Below are positions 26,248-39,428 of a stretch of DNA of 64,000 nucleotides, one piece after another (positions within the stretch are counted from its first letter, which is position 1; every line of letters starts with the position of its first letter). The position numbers and the translations under genes are program-made. The stretch is from Tolypeutes matacus. Lineage: Eukaryota; Chordata; Mammalia; Cingulata; Chlamyphoridae. The notes below the pieces were generated by a model. It saw nothing but the letters and a program-made list of their open reading frames with translations. It searched no databases and was not told the origin of the DNA. Location of the stretch: contig JAKSZT010054396.1 in assembly GCA_026826555.1 (NCBI GenBank), forward strand, positions 21,439,471 through 21,503,470, written 5' to 3'.

Positions 26248-26395
26248 TTGAGTAGCATATAAGTAACATTTAAAGTAGGGAGTGATACATGTCATAAGAG
26301 GTTTTCCCCCAAAGTACTAGGGACTGTTAATTCAGCTATAATGGAGATTTCTGAAAGTTCTCCTTGTAATTGTATGGACTCACAGCTTTGGAGGC

Positions 26396-26480
26396 TATGG
26401 TGGTTTGGAGCTATGTACCCCAGAAACACATGTTCTTAAACCCAATCCATTCCTGTGGGTGTGAACCCACACGTTTTTCT
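26396..26480 (+). mobile_element. Possible LTR 5' fragment
   Basis: 'tggtttggagctatgtaccc' and 'ccattcctgtgggtgtgaac' resemble the start of an LTR repeat common in xenarthran DNA, apparently related to the element at 61451-62042. Only the first 85 nt are recognisable. From memory, not from comparison. Confidence 0.35.
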
Positions 26481-27210
26481 TCTTAATAATTTTTGTGGAA
26501 GTGATGAGGATGGGTGGCAAAAAGTTCACTAAAGCAGGACTGAATTGGCCTACGACAGTGAATTTATTAGGTATGGAGAATTTATTTGGTTTTATATTTA
26601 TCTATAAATAAGATATCCCATGAGATTAAAGCACAAACTGAGGAAAATATCTTGGTATGGTAGAAATTTCTTTTTCAGTGGAGATGGAACAAACTGGCTA
26701 AATAAGTTTAGGTCTTTAAAGAATCACACCTCCTGGCTTCTTCTTATGGAGAATTTTAAAGTTTCTCTCCTTACTCCTAGATAAACTCACATTTCCTCCA
26801 GGGTTCCAGAATCTATAACATTCCTCTCAGGAAAAATTACATAGACATTTAGAATTCTAGTACATGTCAAGTCCAGTTTTTTGGTAGGCCTCTCTTTGAG
26901 TGTCTTCAGAAACATTAGAAATGGAATGTCATCTGCAGAGGCATGTTTGGGAGGAAGAGTGTGGTGGTGGAGTATCTGAAGACATGGGTCATATCTGAAG
27001 GCTGAATCACACAGATGCCTGCGGAACAGTCCTTCATATTGCACCAAAGTTATTGGCAATTTTATGAATTCTTACATTATACAACCTTGAAGATGTACTT
27101 ATAGGCATTAGAACTATACAGTTATTAAGTATTCGTTTCTAAGACCAGGAAAAGAAGTATAATGTGTAGCTGTGCCTGACCGTGGTTTTATGTTTTGCTT
27201 GCTTTGCTAG

Positions 27211-27306
<96 letters not shown>

Positions 27307-27896
27307 TAAGACAAAGATCACTGTTAGTAGGCATGGAGGATTTGAGACCACACTCAAAGAATTCTTTCAAGAAGCTGCACTTTTCACAATAGCCAGTGAT
27401 GTCAGAGGCCAATTAATGTGTCAAACAAATAGGCGGCTGCTTTGTTTTGGTTATTTTACAACTCCGTATCATAAAAGCTGCTGTTCTGCCCTCTCTCTGA
27501 GAGCCTGAAGGCTTCAGTGCCAGCCTTATCAAGGAAAAGGTTTGCTATCAAACCTTGGACTAAAATGATAAAGTATTTCCCCTCCCATTTGATTGTACTG
27601 TGATTTTACTTTGAATTGGAGATCCTTTTTGTCATAAGTATAATAAGCATGTTTCACTGTGTTTTTTTTTTTTCTTTTTTTGTGTGTGTGGTTTTTTTTT
27701 TAATTCTTTTTTTGTTACATTTCACTGTTTTAAGAACTGGAGTTCTTTTCTCTAGTCCTTTTTCTTTCTTTCTTTCTTTCCTTAATAATTTAGTAATTCA
27801 AGTTTGAATGTTTTTTGGCCTAATATGTCATTTGCTTTTTAATTTTCTTAGGGCATTATTGGTAGATATCAGCAATAACCTCCTGTAGCTCAATTT

Positions 27897-27906
<10 letters not shown>

Positions 27907-27933
<27 letters not shown>

Positions 27934-28097
27934 TATTTATTTATTCATTTATCCCCCCGTTGCTGCTTGTGCTCGCTGGGTCAGCTAACCACGCCATGCG
28001 GGCGGGCTTGCCTTCACCAGGAGGCCCCGGGAACCGAACCCGGGGCCTCCGATATGGTAAACGGGAGCCCTACTGATTGAGCCACAGCCGCTTCCCT
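27907..28097 (-). mobile_element. tRNA-derived SINE, short form, antisense
   Basis: Long poly(T), then the reversed short form ending GCCGCTTCCC. Target duplication aatttcataattttt at 27892-27906 and 28098-28112. Confidence 0.94.
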
Positions 28098-28139
28098 AAT
28101 TTCATAATTTTTTAACCTGACCCGGCTCTGAGTCATTGC

Positions 28140-29520
28140 TGAGTTTAAGTATTTTTAAAAATATCATTTGCTATTATGAACATTTTCAAACATATAGAAA
28201 GTAGGAAAATCCGTATTCCCAACACTTAGAATTTAATAGTTGTTAACATTTTGCCATTTATGCATTCATCTATTGTGATAACCTTACTTTTTTATCTGAA
28301 GTATTTTTTTTTTTAATTTTTTGTTATGGATATTTACAAATATGTACAGAATCAGAAAGAATAGTAAAATAAGCCCCTGTATATCTATCATCCAACTTGT
28401 ATAGTTATCAATACACAGACAATTCTGTTTTATCTCTTCCGTTCATCCTGCCCCCACTAAATTATTTAAAGCAAATCCTAGGCAGCAAGTCTCTTCATTT
28501 GTCAATAATTTAATATGTATCTTTGAAAGATAAATTCTTATCATGCCTTAAAAAATGATAATTCCTTTACTATCTTCTAATATTGTCATTATTTTAATTC
28601 CCTATCTTACAAATTCTTTTTTACAGTTGAATCCACACAAGGCCCACATATTGCACTTGGTTGCTATGTTTCCTAAGTCTCTCAGATTTAACATTCTTAG
28701 CATTTTAAAACTTTGGCATTTTTTGTTAAAGAGAAAGGTTGTTTGCTGCGTAGAATTTTTCTTCATTCTGGAATTGGCTGATTGTTTAAGTATTCCACTG
28801 TCCCCTATTTTCCTCTGAATTGGTAATTAGATCTAGATGCTTGATCAGATTCACATTTAATTTTTTTGGCAAAAAAGGGCTTCACTGGTGATGCTGTGCA
28901 CTTATGTCTTTGGTCTCTCTTTGCATGATGTTTGGATTGTCAGTGGGCCCATCCATTATAAATTCTCATCTCACAGCCATTGTTTAATGATTGGTTGAAA
29001 AGGGGTTATTTTCCAATTCTATTAATCCTCCTGCAATTATTAGTCAGAATTCTATTTTGTTACCTTAAAATACAATCCATACAGGAAACCTATATAAAAA
29101 GCTTGATTTGTTGCCTTTACTTTCCAGTTTACAAAGCAATGAATTGATGCCCTAGCAACTTCCCTAGGTAATACATTTTTATTTTCAATATCTTTACAAA
29201 CCAGTGGCTTTTAAATACTTTAGCTGTTTACTACATTGCAGTCATTATTCTTTTTTAGGCTCAAATTGTTCTCTCTTTGACCAGTGAGAGGACCTTGTGT
29301 TGGTTCCTGTGTCCCTTGGATGTGCCATCAGTAGTCATTGATAGCTTCCTTGCTTTCAGTTATGATAGATAATTCAGGCTCATCTTGTATATTTCATGCC
29401 CAAAACCTGGAAATGGTTATCTCACCAAAAAGCCCTGGTTCATTTAATGAGAAATGGTATTTAGAGACCACTAATCTGGACACTAAGAGTGCTCACTCCT
29501 ATGTTCCCAATGCTTCCTAG
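28140..29520 (-). mobile_element. Old L1 tract, antisense
   Basis: 'ctatcatccaacttgtatag', 'tttcctaagtctctcag' and 'ggcttcactggtgatgctgt' read as the reverse of an old mammalian L1 3' region. Heavily diverged, limits approximate, no intact ORF. Confidence 0.5.
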
Positions 29521-30052
29521 TTCTTTTCAGAGGAAAAAGCTAGTCAATAGGACTTTTTAAAGTGAAAAATGAAACATGTTCATACTGACATTTCCAATTC
29601 ATTTAAAAAATACACGGATTGTATTTCTTTGACTTTTTTTTCTTTGTATCCAATTTCTTTTATGCTGAAAATCTTCGTTCCTAATGACATTAATGCAATT
29701 ATGTGCTTTACACTGTATATAAATATAAATATAAATGCAAGTATATGTGTGTGTATATATATAAATAATGTGATAAAACAAGTAATTTTTATTAATACTT
29801 AAAAATAATAATACCAGTATTGTTACTAGCAATATTAATATATTTAAAATTTTCTTTGTTCTTTTTGTACTTAGAATTTACAGTCAAAATAATGGGTTTC
29901 TGTGTCATTAAAGTGTAAATTTGACCTACTGTTAGGCCTATTTATTTCATTTTGGTTTTTAGAGATTTAAATTTTTTAAATTTAATTTTGTTTTATAATT
30001 GTATTAAACATTTACATGGCTCCAAAGTCTAAACTATAAATTAACACCAAAG

Positions 30053-30156
30053 GGGGAGCAGATGTAGCTCAAGTGGTTGGGCACTTGCTTCCCATATATG
30101 AGGTCCTGGGTTCAATTCCTGGTACCTCCTGAAAAACAACAACAAACAACAAAAAA
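30053..30156 (+). mobile_element. tRNA-derived SINE monomer
   Basis: Head GGAGCAGATGTAGCTCAAG, B-box region GGGTTCAATTCC, then an AAC-rich tail. Target duplication aacaccaaag at 30043-30052 and 30157-30166. Older than the short-form copies. Confidence 0.85.
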
Positions 30157-30728
30157 AACACCAAAGCATTTCAAGGCAAATGTTGACTTTATGATATTTT
30201 ACAACATTTCCATATGCATCTCTGAAAAAATAAAAACGTTTTCTTAACCACAGTACCATTATCACAACTAAAGAATTCATGATTGCTTAATATCATCTGA
30301 AAATAAACAGTTCATATTCACATTTCTCTAATGGTTGCAAATATGTCCTTTCCTGCTTGTTATTCAAATCAAGAAATACAGGTTGCATTTGCTTATGTCT
30401 TAAATCTATTTTACCATACCATAATTCCCCCACTACCACAGTTTTTTTCTGTTTATTTTTTGTTTTTTTTTTCCCGTTACACTGACTTGGTGAAGAGACC
30501 AGACCAATTTTTCTATAAACTTTCCTACTTTGGATTTGTCTGATTACTTGCTCATGGTCTCATTACTCTTGGTCCTTCAACTGGATTCCCTGTAAACTGA
30601 GTGATTGGTCTGTTAGGGGCTGAGTTGAATGATGCCTGTCTGAATGCATTATGAATGCAAAATAAATATAACCCATTTTCTTGGCGGCTGTAAAAGAAGC
30701 CTGCTTCTTTGCTAAAGGCTTCTGCCAA

Positions 30729-30934
30729 GGGAAGCGGATGTAGCTCAATCGATAGGGCTCCCGTTTACCATATGGGAGGCCCCGGGTTCGATTCCCGGGG
30801 CCTCCTGGTGAAGGCAAGCCAGCCCGTGCGGCGTGGTGAGCTGACGCAGCAAGATGATGCAACAAAGGGAGACAAGTAGACACAGAAAAAATGCACAGCA
30901 AATGGACACAGCGAGCACAAGCAGCAAGGGGGGA

Positions 30935-30978
<44 letters not shown>

Positions 30979-31010
30979 CTTTTTTTAAAAATAAATAAAT
31001 AAATAAAAAA
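30729..31010 (+). mobile_element. tRNA-derived SINE, longer form, with (AAAT)n tail
   Basis: Keeps the internal segment missing from the short form (GATGATGCAACAAAGGGAGA ... GCAAATGGACACAGCGAGC). The tail is an expanded AAAT tract of about 75 nt. Target duplication taaaggcttctgccaa at 30713-30728 and 31011-31026. Confidence 0.92.
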
Positions 31011-31086
31011 TAAAGGCTTCTGCCAAGAGAAAAACAGTCTCATAGCTGGAAAGTCTAGGAACTTTTAATATCATTTAATTAGGAAT

Positions 31087-32370
31087 AAAAAATTAATGAT
31101 GACCTGCCCTGAACAAGATGGTAAAGAAGCTTCAAGGCTCTGTTCACCCACAAAAGCTTTGAACAACCAGCAAGAACTGGTAGAAACATCTTTCTCAAAG
31201 CTAAAAAAAAAGAAGAAGAAGAAGTCAAAGGACTTCAGTAACAACAGGGTGAGTGCTGAATTGGAGAAAAAGTCCACCTAAAAGGACCTTGTGGCACCCT
31301 GGCTGGCCCCTTCTCTATCCCCTCACTGACTTAACTTGGAGCTGGCCCACGCTCCCAGTGTTTATCCCTGGTTGTGGTTCCAGAGAGAGAGTAACCCTTG
31401 TGCACATACTGGAAATATATATGTTTGACCCAACCTGTTTTTGGTGGCCTGAGGAACTCACTGTTCCAGAACTTGCCTTTCACATAGATAGCAGTTCACT
31501 GAGCCCTTCTACAGAACCCTAAGGGAGAGCTGTCAAGTAGCTGTCTGAGGCAAAGGATTGGTGGCCGTAGGGCATACAGTGCAATGCCCTGGACCATGAA
31601 GAAACTGTTCCCTAGGGAAGAGGGGACATTCCTATCTGCATAAATGGAGGAATTCCTAGGGCACATACCCAAGACAAGACACATGCATAGAAAGGACCAG
31701 GGAAGCCCCTACACTGTCACCTGGTGGTATTCTTTAAACTCATTATATGGATAAACCCTGCAGGAGAGCACTCACACAGATCAATCTGAAAAGTCTGGGA
31801 AAGGTGTTTTCTTTTTTTCTTTTTTCTCCTCTCCTCCTCTTCCTCCTTCATTTTGTTCTTCCTGGCATTCAAGGAAAGCTCTATCATAACACTAGCTGTA
31901 TAAAAACTTAAGGAACAGATGCCTCAGTCTAAATTCCAGTGATAACACATTAACATATTGTCCAGGTTTCAACACAAGATTACAATACAAACAAACAGGA
32001 GGTGTTAGCCAAGGAAAAGGAGACTATTAAAGCATTGGAAATAATCAATGAAAAGGATCAGACCTGGGTCATACCAGACAAAAACTTTTTTAAAATGATC
32101 CTGAATATGCTCAAACAGCTAAAGGAAAATATGGACAAAGAACTAAAGGAAATCCGGAAAATGATAGATGGACACAAAGAGAATATTGCTAGAGAGATGG
32201 AAATTATGAAAAGGCACCAAACAGAGCTGAAGACTACAGTAATAAAAATTAAAAATTCCCTGGGTGGGTTCAATAGTATATTGGAGCTGGCAGAAGAAAG
32301 AATCAGTGAACTTGAAGATAAGGCAATTGAAATCATCCAGTCTGAGGAGGAGACCATTCTAAGATCCCGA
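31087..32370 (+). mobile_element. L1 5' region with ORF1 coiled-coil remnant
   Basis: 31087-31990 resembles an L1 5' UTR (similar in style to 35548-35940). It is followed by an open frame at 32002-32376 of 124 codons. Its product is rich in E, K, I and L with heptad-like spacing, as in the L1 ORF1 coiled coil. It lacks the RNA-binding and C-terminal domains and stops where the L1 similarity ends; treat as a dead fragment. Confidence 0.65.
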
Positions 32371-32712
32371 AACTAGTAAATGGTAGAGCCTCTATTTGAA
32401 CTTATCACTGTCTGACTTCAAACTCTGCTCCCTTCTGGTAATTGATACTTCTTTGTGTCTCAATTTCCTCCATTTTAATGAACGTGTTACTAGTTGCCAT
32501 ATACCATGAGAAGAGATTAGGACATTCAATGAGGCTAGATTTAGCTTGACCTTGGACTCCTAAACACAGACTCAACCTGCACACAAGGTAGGTGCTTTTG
32601 TTAACCTGAACCCTTCCTATGTTGCTGGTTGTGGTGTTCTCTGCATACCCAGGAGGTTGATGATTGTGCTTGTCATCATTTGGAGGACAGACATCAAAGA
32701 ACTCTGCTTTAT

Positions 32713-32815
32713 TTTATTTTATTTTATTTTATTTTACCAGGAGGTCCCAGGGATCGACCCCAGGTCCCTCCATATGGGAGACGGACGCCCAACCATTTGA
32801 GCCACATCCGCCCCC
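32713..32815 (-). mobile_element. tRNA-derived SINE monomer, antisense
   Basis: A (TTTTA)n tail remnant, then one reversed tRNA-like domain ending GAGCCACATCCGCCCCC. Target duplication aagaactctgctttat (32697-32712) against aagaactctactttat (32816-32831). Confidence 0.85.
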
Positions 32816-33487
32816 AAGAACTCTACTTTATTAACACCTTAATCTTTATATCTTACAGAGAAATGAAGACACATTTACATAACAATTGATGGCCATGCTG
32901 GGGCCATTTCTTTATCTTAAAAGACTTGTCATCCCTGGAAATATGTGAGGGAATTATGGCTATGTATTGATCCATGCATTCTGTCACTCATTGGAAGCCC
33001 TCATCCAATGAGGAAGCCAGTAGGTCAGCTTCACGGCCCATCCCTGCTTTTCACTCCATAAGACATGTAGTTTTACATGTGTACACTTATCAAAGAGACC
33101 CTAGTATGTTATAAAATTATGTATATTTGACACATAAAAACAAAGTGTCATTGTATTATAAAGTTGGTCTACATGACATGAAGGGAATTTTAACAAACAT
33201 TAAACTTATAGTCAACAATTTTATTTTTTTTATAATTTAGCAAAGCTCTTATGAGATGATGTAAAGAGTCTATATCTGTTTAAAAAGTTACCCTGAAAAG
33301 TTTAAATGGATATCTTCTTTTGATAAATTTATAAGGGTACACATTTAAACTCTTTGAGTTCTTCTCAACTAAAAGTTGGGATCCTTATTTATGAAATGGG
33401 CATTATATGAAGACATTAGAAAGGACTCTAACTGTAAGAATTTGGAGAGCCTGCTTCTCCAGCCCAGGCCTTTCCTTTAACCCAAGG

Positions 33488-33702
33488 ATTCACAAACTCT
33501 GGCACGCGGTCTGTTTTTATAAGTGAAGTTTTAATAGAACATAGCCATGCCCAATTGTTTATATATTATCTTTGGCTGCTTTCACACCATTGTAAAGCCC
33601 TTAGCACAATTGCAAAGTTGAGTTGTGACAGACGACATGGCCTGCAAAATTGAAAATATTTAAAATCTGGCCCTTTATAGAAGAAGTTTGTTAACTCCTT
33701 CC
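33488..33702 (-). mobile_element. MER20-like hAT DNA transposon, antisense
   Basis: 'gaagttttaatagaacatag', 'cttagcacaattgcaaag' and 'aaaatctggccctttatag' are reverse MER20 landmarks. Nearly full length. Confidence 0.75.
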
Positions 33703-33984
33703 CCAAGCACCAATGATCTCCGTGATATCTCCATTTATGTGATATATCAGGATCTCAAATTTAATAAGCTCAAAATGGTTTTTCTTATTTCTGCCCCAAA
33801 CCTATTTCTCCACAACCTCCCAAACATAGTTTCCAGATGAATCTTCCTTAATTCTCATACCATTTTGCTCCTGCTTGTGCTAAAATCTCAGAGCTTACCA
33901 TTGCCCGGTAGAGTCCCCAGTCCTTAGATTGGGATCCTTCCAACTCTATTTGCTACCATTCTAACTAATTGCTCTACTCTTTTT

Positions 33985-34290
33985 CCTTGAACAAGTCATA
34001 TTCATTTCTGTCTCCAAGCCCTTGCCTGGGTTGTTCTCCCTGCCTGGAATTATTTCTCTCTTTCCCTCCAAGCCTTTCTCATCTACCTCAACCCATAGTG
34101 ATCTCTCCATCCTCTGAATTTCTGAAGCACCTTCATTTTCAGCACCTACTTAATATTGTTTTTGCTTTTTTATTTGTTTATTTTTCTGTGCTCCTTTTTA
34201 GTAGTTTTCCTTGATGATTAGGAACTGGTTTTAGGCTTCTTTGTTTTCCCAGTATACACAATAAGTGTTTAATGATAATTTAGAAGCTGA
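33985..34290 (+). repeat. L2 relic
   Basis: 'tctgtctccaagcccttgcc', 'gttctccctgcctggaatta' and 'ctccaagcctttctcatcta' follow the sense L2 order. Confidence 0.65.
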
Positions 34291-35304
34291 AATACTTGAA
34301 ATAAGCTGTAAGTGCTATTTGCATTTAGAAAAAGGGGAGATCAATTTGGAATGAACAGTCAGCAAAAGTGTCAGGGAGGGGACTTGACTTGGGCCCTCCC
34401 TGCAGAATACACAGGATTAAGGGAAAATGAATGGCTCCACGGCCTCTGGAATTCACTCAGCTTGATGGGAGAAAATGAGTACATCAGTGCAGTTGCTAAA
34501 GAAGATTTACACTAACCAACAGTTCATATGAACTATTTGGGAGCCAGAACTGGGTCTTCCACTTTTCCCGTGTTTTCCTATTGCCTATTTCTATGTTAGC
34601 CACACAGCATTGTACAGGATTGATTGATTTGGGGGGATAAGGAACCTCCGGCTGGGTGATGATGCTTTGAAGGTTTCTGAGTAGGGATATGATACCACAA
34701 AAGGCTGGTTCACAAAAGCAAGTCTATTGGTCAAAAAAAATGTCATCTTGAGGGACTACAGAAACCAAAGAGGTGATAAAGACCTGACCTGAGTTAGAAA
34801 GGCAAGGTGAAAACTGAAATGTGATATTCAGTAAGCATGTGAAGGAATAAAGGAATGGGCAGGTGATTGTGGACACCAGGCCATGCAAAAATAAAAACAC
34901 AACAGCTATGGCTACATTAGCACTGAAAGTTTTGAGCACTTGTAAGGTTGGTAGATACCTATGAGCCCAGTAAATGAAAAACTCATTTATATCCTCTTGG
35001 TTCATTAATCCTCTGTTTTCTAAGATACAGAATTTGGATTTGTGTTCTTGAATTATATATGTGATGCCTATGGATGCCAGAGACATCTATGCAAATCTTT
35101 TTAATAAATTAATCATGGAATGGTAATAGAGGGACAAAAGCAAGTTTTCCTTATATTCTCTCATCTCTGTATCACCAGATGAAAACTTGACAGTGTGGCC
35201 AGAGGCATTTCTAGAGCCTGGCTAACGGACTTCTGTGAGATTTACTGGGCTTTGGAAAACTATTTTTTGTGGCAGTTTTACTGCTGCCGTTAAAAGTAGA
35301 TTCC

Positions 35305-35532
35305 TGGAGTGGATGTGGCTCAAGCAGTTGAGTACCCAACTCCCATATGGGAGGTCCCAGTTTCAGTTCCCAGTGCCTCCTGAAAAACAAAAACAAACAA
35401 GCAAAACATACAATAAAACCAACTCAGGGAAGCTGATGTGGCTCAGTGGCTGAGCGCCATCTTCCCACATACAAGGTCCTGGATTCAATCCCTGGTCCCC
35501 AGTGCCTTTAAAAACAAACAAACAAACAAAAA
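35305..35532 (+). mobile_element. tRNA-derived SINE dimer
   Basis: Two tRNA-like units (35305-35383 and 35428-35505) joined by an A/C-rich linker and ending in (AAAC)n. Each has its own A-box-like GTGGCTCA. Flanked by imperfect duplications of gtagattcctg and atggattcctg. Confidence 0.85.
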
Positions 35533-37024
35533 TGGATTCCTGCAGACTTTCGGGAAAGATGGCAGAGTAAGAAGCTTCAGGACTCAGTTCTTCCACCAAA
35601 ACAGCTATTAAACAGGCAGGAATTAACAACTATTAGGAAACTCCAAAGGCTGAAAGAACACTGTACAGTATCCAGGGAAGAAATGGAGGATGAGGCTGAT
35701 GAATTACAGTAAAGAACTGCAAATAGCTTTCTCCATACAGCGGCTACCAGCAGCCATCCCCCTCTCTCAAGGCAGACCACCATTGGGTCTAGTCCCTGAA
35801 TAGCTGCTGTGAACAGAAAGGGACATAAAAATCCTCTTCCCCAAGAAAAGGGGTGTACCTGCTGATCACTGATCACAGCTTTTGATTGGCAATTCAGATT
35901 GCTGGGTCCTGGCTCTGGGGAAAGCTGTTGTTTCATCCCACCCAGGACAAGAAAACAATAGAATCAACAAAACCAAAAATTGTTGCTTAGAAAAGATCAA
36001 TGAAATTAACAAGCTTTTAGCTAGACTGACAAAGAAAAAGAGAGGATACAAACAATGAAAATTAGAAATGAAAAGGGGGACATTACTTCTGACCTAGCTG
36101 AAATAAAAAAATGACTATAAGAGGATACTATGAACAACTGTGTGCCAATAAATTAGATAAGGTGCATGAAATGGACAAATTCTTAGAAACACGCAAACTA
36201 CCTACATTGACTCAAGAAGAAATATAAGATCTCAACAAACCAATAGTAAAGACATTAAATCAATAATCAAAAACCTCCCAACAAAGAAAATCCCAGGACC
36301 AGATGGCTTTACAGGGAAATTCGACCAAACATCCAAGAAAACTTAATTCCAATTTTGCTCAAACTCTTCCAAAAAATTGAAGAGGAGAGAACATTCCCTA
36401 ACTTATTCTATGAGATCAACATCACCCTCATATTAAATCTGTTAAAGATACCAGAAGAAAAAAAAAAATTACAGATCAATATCTCTTACGAATATAGATG
36501 CAAAAGTCCTCAAGAAAATACTAGCAAACAGAACCTAACAGCATCTTAAAAGAATTATATACCATGATCAAGTGGAATATATCCCTGGTATGCAAGGTTG
36601 ATTCAACATGAGAAAACAATTAATGTAATATACCACATTAACAGAATAAAGTGAAAAAAATAATCACCTCAATTGATGCAGAAAAGGTACTTGATAAAAT
36701 ACAGCATCCTTTCTGATAAAAATACTTCAAACACTAGGAATGAAAAGAAACTTCCACAACAGGATAAGGGGCATATGTGAAAATCCCACAGCTAATATCC
36801 TACTTAATGGTGAAAGACTGAAACCTTTCCCTCTAAAATCAGGAACAAGACAAGGATGCCCATTGTCCCCACTTACTTAACATTGTACTGGAAGCTCTTA
36901 CCAGAGCAATTAGGCAAGAAAAAGAAATAAAGGGCATCCAAATTGGAAAGGAAGAACTAAAACTTTCCGTATTTGCAAATGATATATGCCTGTAAACAGA
37001 AAATCCTCTAAAATGCACAACAGA

Positions 37025-37383
37025 GGGAAATGGATGTGACTCAAGTGATTGGGCTCCCGTCTACCATATAGAAGGTCCAGGTTTCAATTCCCGGGGCCTT
37101 CTGATAAAAGGCAAGCTGGCCTGAGTGGAGAGCTGGCCCACACAGGAGTGCTGAGCCGCGCAGAGAGCTGGCGGCAAGATGATGCAACAAAAAGAGACAC
37201 AGAGGAGAGACAATAAAAGATGCAGCAGACCATCTCTCTCCCTCTCTGGAAGGTCCCAGGATCAGTTTCCAGTTCTGTCTAAAGAGAAGACAAGCAGACA
37301 ATAGAAGAACACACAAAGAGCAGACAGCGAGCACAAAACAACGAGGGGGGAAGGGGGAAGAAATAAATCTTTTTTTTTAAAAA
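37025..37383 (+). mobile_element. Long composite SINE (DAS-III-like)
   Basis: tRNA-like head (GGATGTGACTCAAGTGATTG, GGTTTCAATTCCC), then about 270 nt of unrelated body including 'gatgatgcaacaaaaagaga', and the tail 'gaaataaatc' plus T and A runs. Matches the chimeric layout described for armadillo DAS-SINEs. Diverged, with no clear target duplication. Confidence 0.85.
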
Positions 37384-37977
37384 GCAGCAGAGCTCCTATG
37401 GCTAATAAATGAATTCAGCAAAGTGGCAGGGTACAATATCAATACCCCAACATCAGTAGTGTTTCTATACACAAGCAATGGATAATTGGAAGAAGAAATC
37501 AAGAAAAAAAATTCCATCCACAATAGCATCTAAAAGAATCTAATACCTAGGAATGAATTCAACCAAAAATGTAAAGGACTTGTACACAAAAAGATAAAAA
37601 ACATTGCTAAAAGAAATTAAATAAGACCTAAACAAATGGAAAGATATTCCATATTCATGGATTGGAAGACTACATATCATTAAGATGTCAGTACTACCCA
37701 AGGCAATTTTTAGATTTAATGCAATCCCAATCATAATCCCAACAACATTCTTTGCAGAAATGGAAAAGCCAATCATGAAATTTATGTGGAAGGGTAAGTG
37801 GCCCCATATAGCTAACGCCATCTTGAAAATGAAGAATGAAGTTGGAGGACTCATATTTCCCCATCTTAAAACTTATTACAAATTCACAGTTATCAAAACA
37901 GCATGGTACTTGCACAAGGACAGACATATAGACCAATGGAATAGAATTGAGAGCTCAGACATCAACCCTTAATGAAT

Positions 37978-38091
37978 GTACATCTATGTGATTATACCAA
38001 ATACCATTGTTGTACACTTTGGATGGAGTGTATGCTTTATTAATATATATCAGTAAAATTGGTTTAAAAAAAGAAAGCAATGTTCACATTT
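37978..38091 (+). mobile_element. Short L1 3'-end-like insertion
   Basis: Interrupts the L1 between 'catctatg' and 'ggccaact'. Ends 'aaaattggtttaaaaaaag', like a truncated retroposon tail. Exact ends unclear. Confidence 0.4.
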
Positions 38092-38102
38092 AAGGCCAAC
38101 TT

Positions 38103-38290
38103 TTTTTTTTTTTTTTTTTAAAGATTTTATTTATTTATTCATTTATCCCCCCCTTGCTGCTTGTGCTCGCTGGGTCAGCCAACCATGCCGTGCGGGTGGG
38201 CCTGCCTTCACCAGGAGGCCCCAGGAACCGAACCCGGGGCCTCCCATATGGTAAACGGGAGCCCTACTGATTGAGCCACAGCCGCTTCCC
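38103..38290 (-). mobile_element. tRNA-derived SINE, short form, antisense
   Basis: Poly(T), reversed short form, ending GCCGCTTCCC. Target duplication aaggccaactt at 38092-38102 and 38291-38301, inside the L1. Confidence 0.94.
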
Positions 38291-39239
38291 AAGGCCAACT
38301 TATTTTTGACAAGGTGGCAGAGACTACTTAATTGGTAAAGAATTGTCTCTTCAACAAATGGTGCTAGGAAAACTGGATCTCCATTTGCAAAAAAAAAAAA
38401 AAAAAAAGGAAGACTCTTACCTCATACCATATACAAAAATCAACTCAAAATGGATCAAATACCTAAATATAAGAGCTAGAACTATCAAAGTCCTAGAAGA
38501 AAATGTAGGGAAGCATCTTCAGGACCCGTGTTATGCGTTGGTTTCTTAGACTTTATACCCAAAGCACAAGCAACAAAAGAAAAACTATGTAAATGGGACC
38601 TCATCCAAAACAAAACCAAAAAATATTTGTTCCTCAAAGGCCTTTATCATGAAAGTAAGAAGACAACCTACACATGGTAGAAAATATTTGGAAACCATAT
38701 ATTTGATACAGAATTAATATCTAGTATATATAAAGAAATCCTTTAACTTAACTGCAAAAAGACAAACACCCAATTAATAAATGGGCAAAAGACCTGAGCA
38801 GACACTTCATAAAAGATATACAAATGACCAGAAAGCACATGAAAAAGGTGCTCAATATCATTAGCCATTAGGGAAATGCAAATCAAAACCATGAGATATC
38901 ATTTTCACCCATTAGAATGAATGCTTTTACAAAAGTGGAAAATAGTGAGTGTTGGAGAGGATACAGAGAAATAGGAACATTCATTCATTGCTGGTGACTA
39001 TGTAAAATGATGCAGCCACTGTGGAAGACAGTTTGGTGGTTTCTCAAAAAGCTCATTATAGGACTACCATATGCCCTGGTAATCCCATTACTTGGTATAT
39101 ACCCAAAAGAATTGAAAGCAGGGGCTCAAACAGATACTTACACACCAGTGTTCATAGAGGCATTATTTACAATTGCCAAGAGATGGAAGCAACCCAAGTA
39201 TCCATCAACCAATGAATGGATAAAAAAGTATAGTATATA

Positions 39240-39428
39240 TATATCGGGAAGCGACTGTGGCTCAATCGGTAGGGCTCCCGTTTACCATATGGGAGGCCCC
39301 GGGTTCGGTTCCCGGGGCCTCCCGGTGAAGGCAAGCCCGCCCGCACGGCGTGGTTGGCTGACCCAGCGAGCACAAGCAGCAAGGGGGGGATAAATGAATA
39401 AATAAATAAAATCTTTAAAAAAAAAAAA
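39240..39428 (+). mobile_element. tRNA-derived SINE, short form
   Basis: The head starts at about 39246. The 18-nt target duplication aaaaaagtatagtatata lies at 39222-39239 and 39429-39446, inside the L1 3' part. Confidence 0.94.

Noticed and set aside
32002..32376. A 124-codon open frame that might be a real coiled-coil protein
   Set aside because: It lies at the position of ORF1 behind an L1 5' UTR-like sequence and ends where L1 similarity ends, so it is a dead L1 remnant.
37685..37972. A 95-codon open frame of apparent good quality
   Set aside because: It reads as the C-terminal part of L1 ORF2, inside the broken L1.
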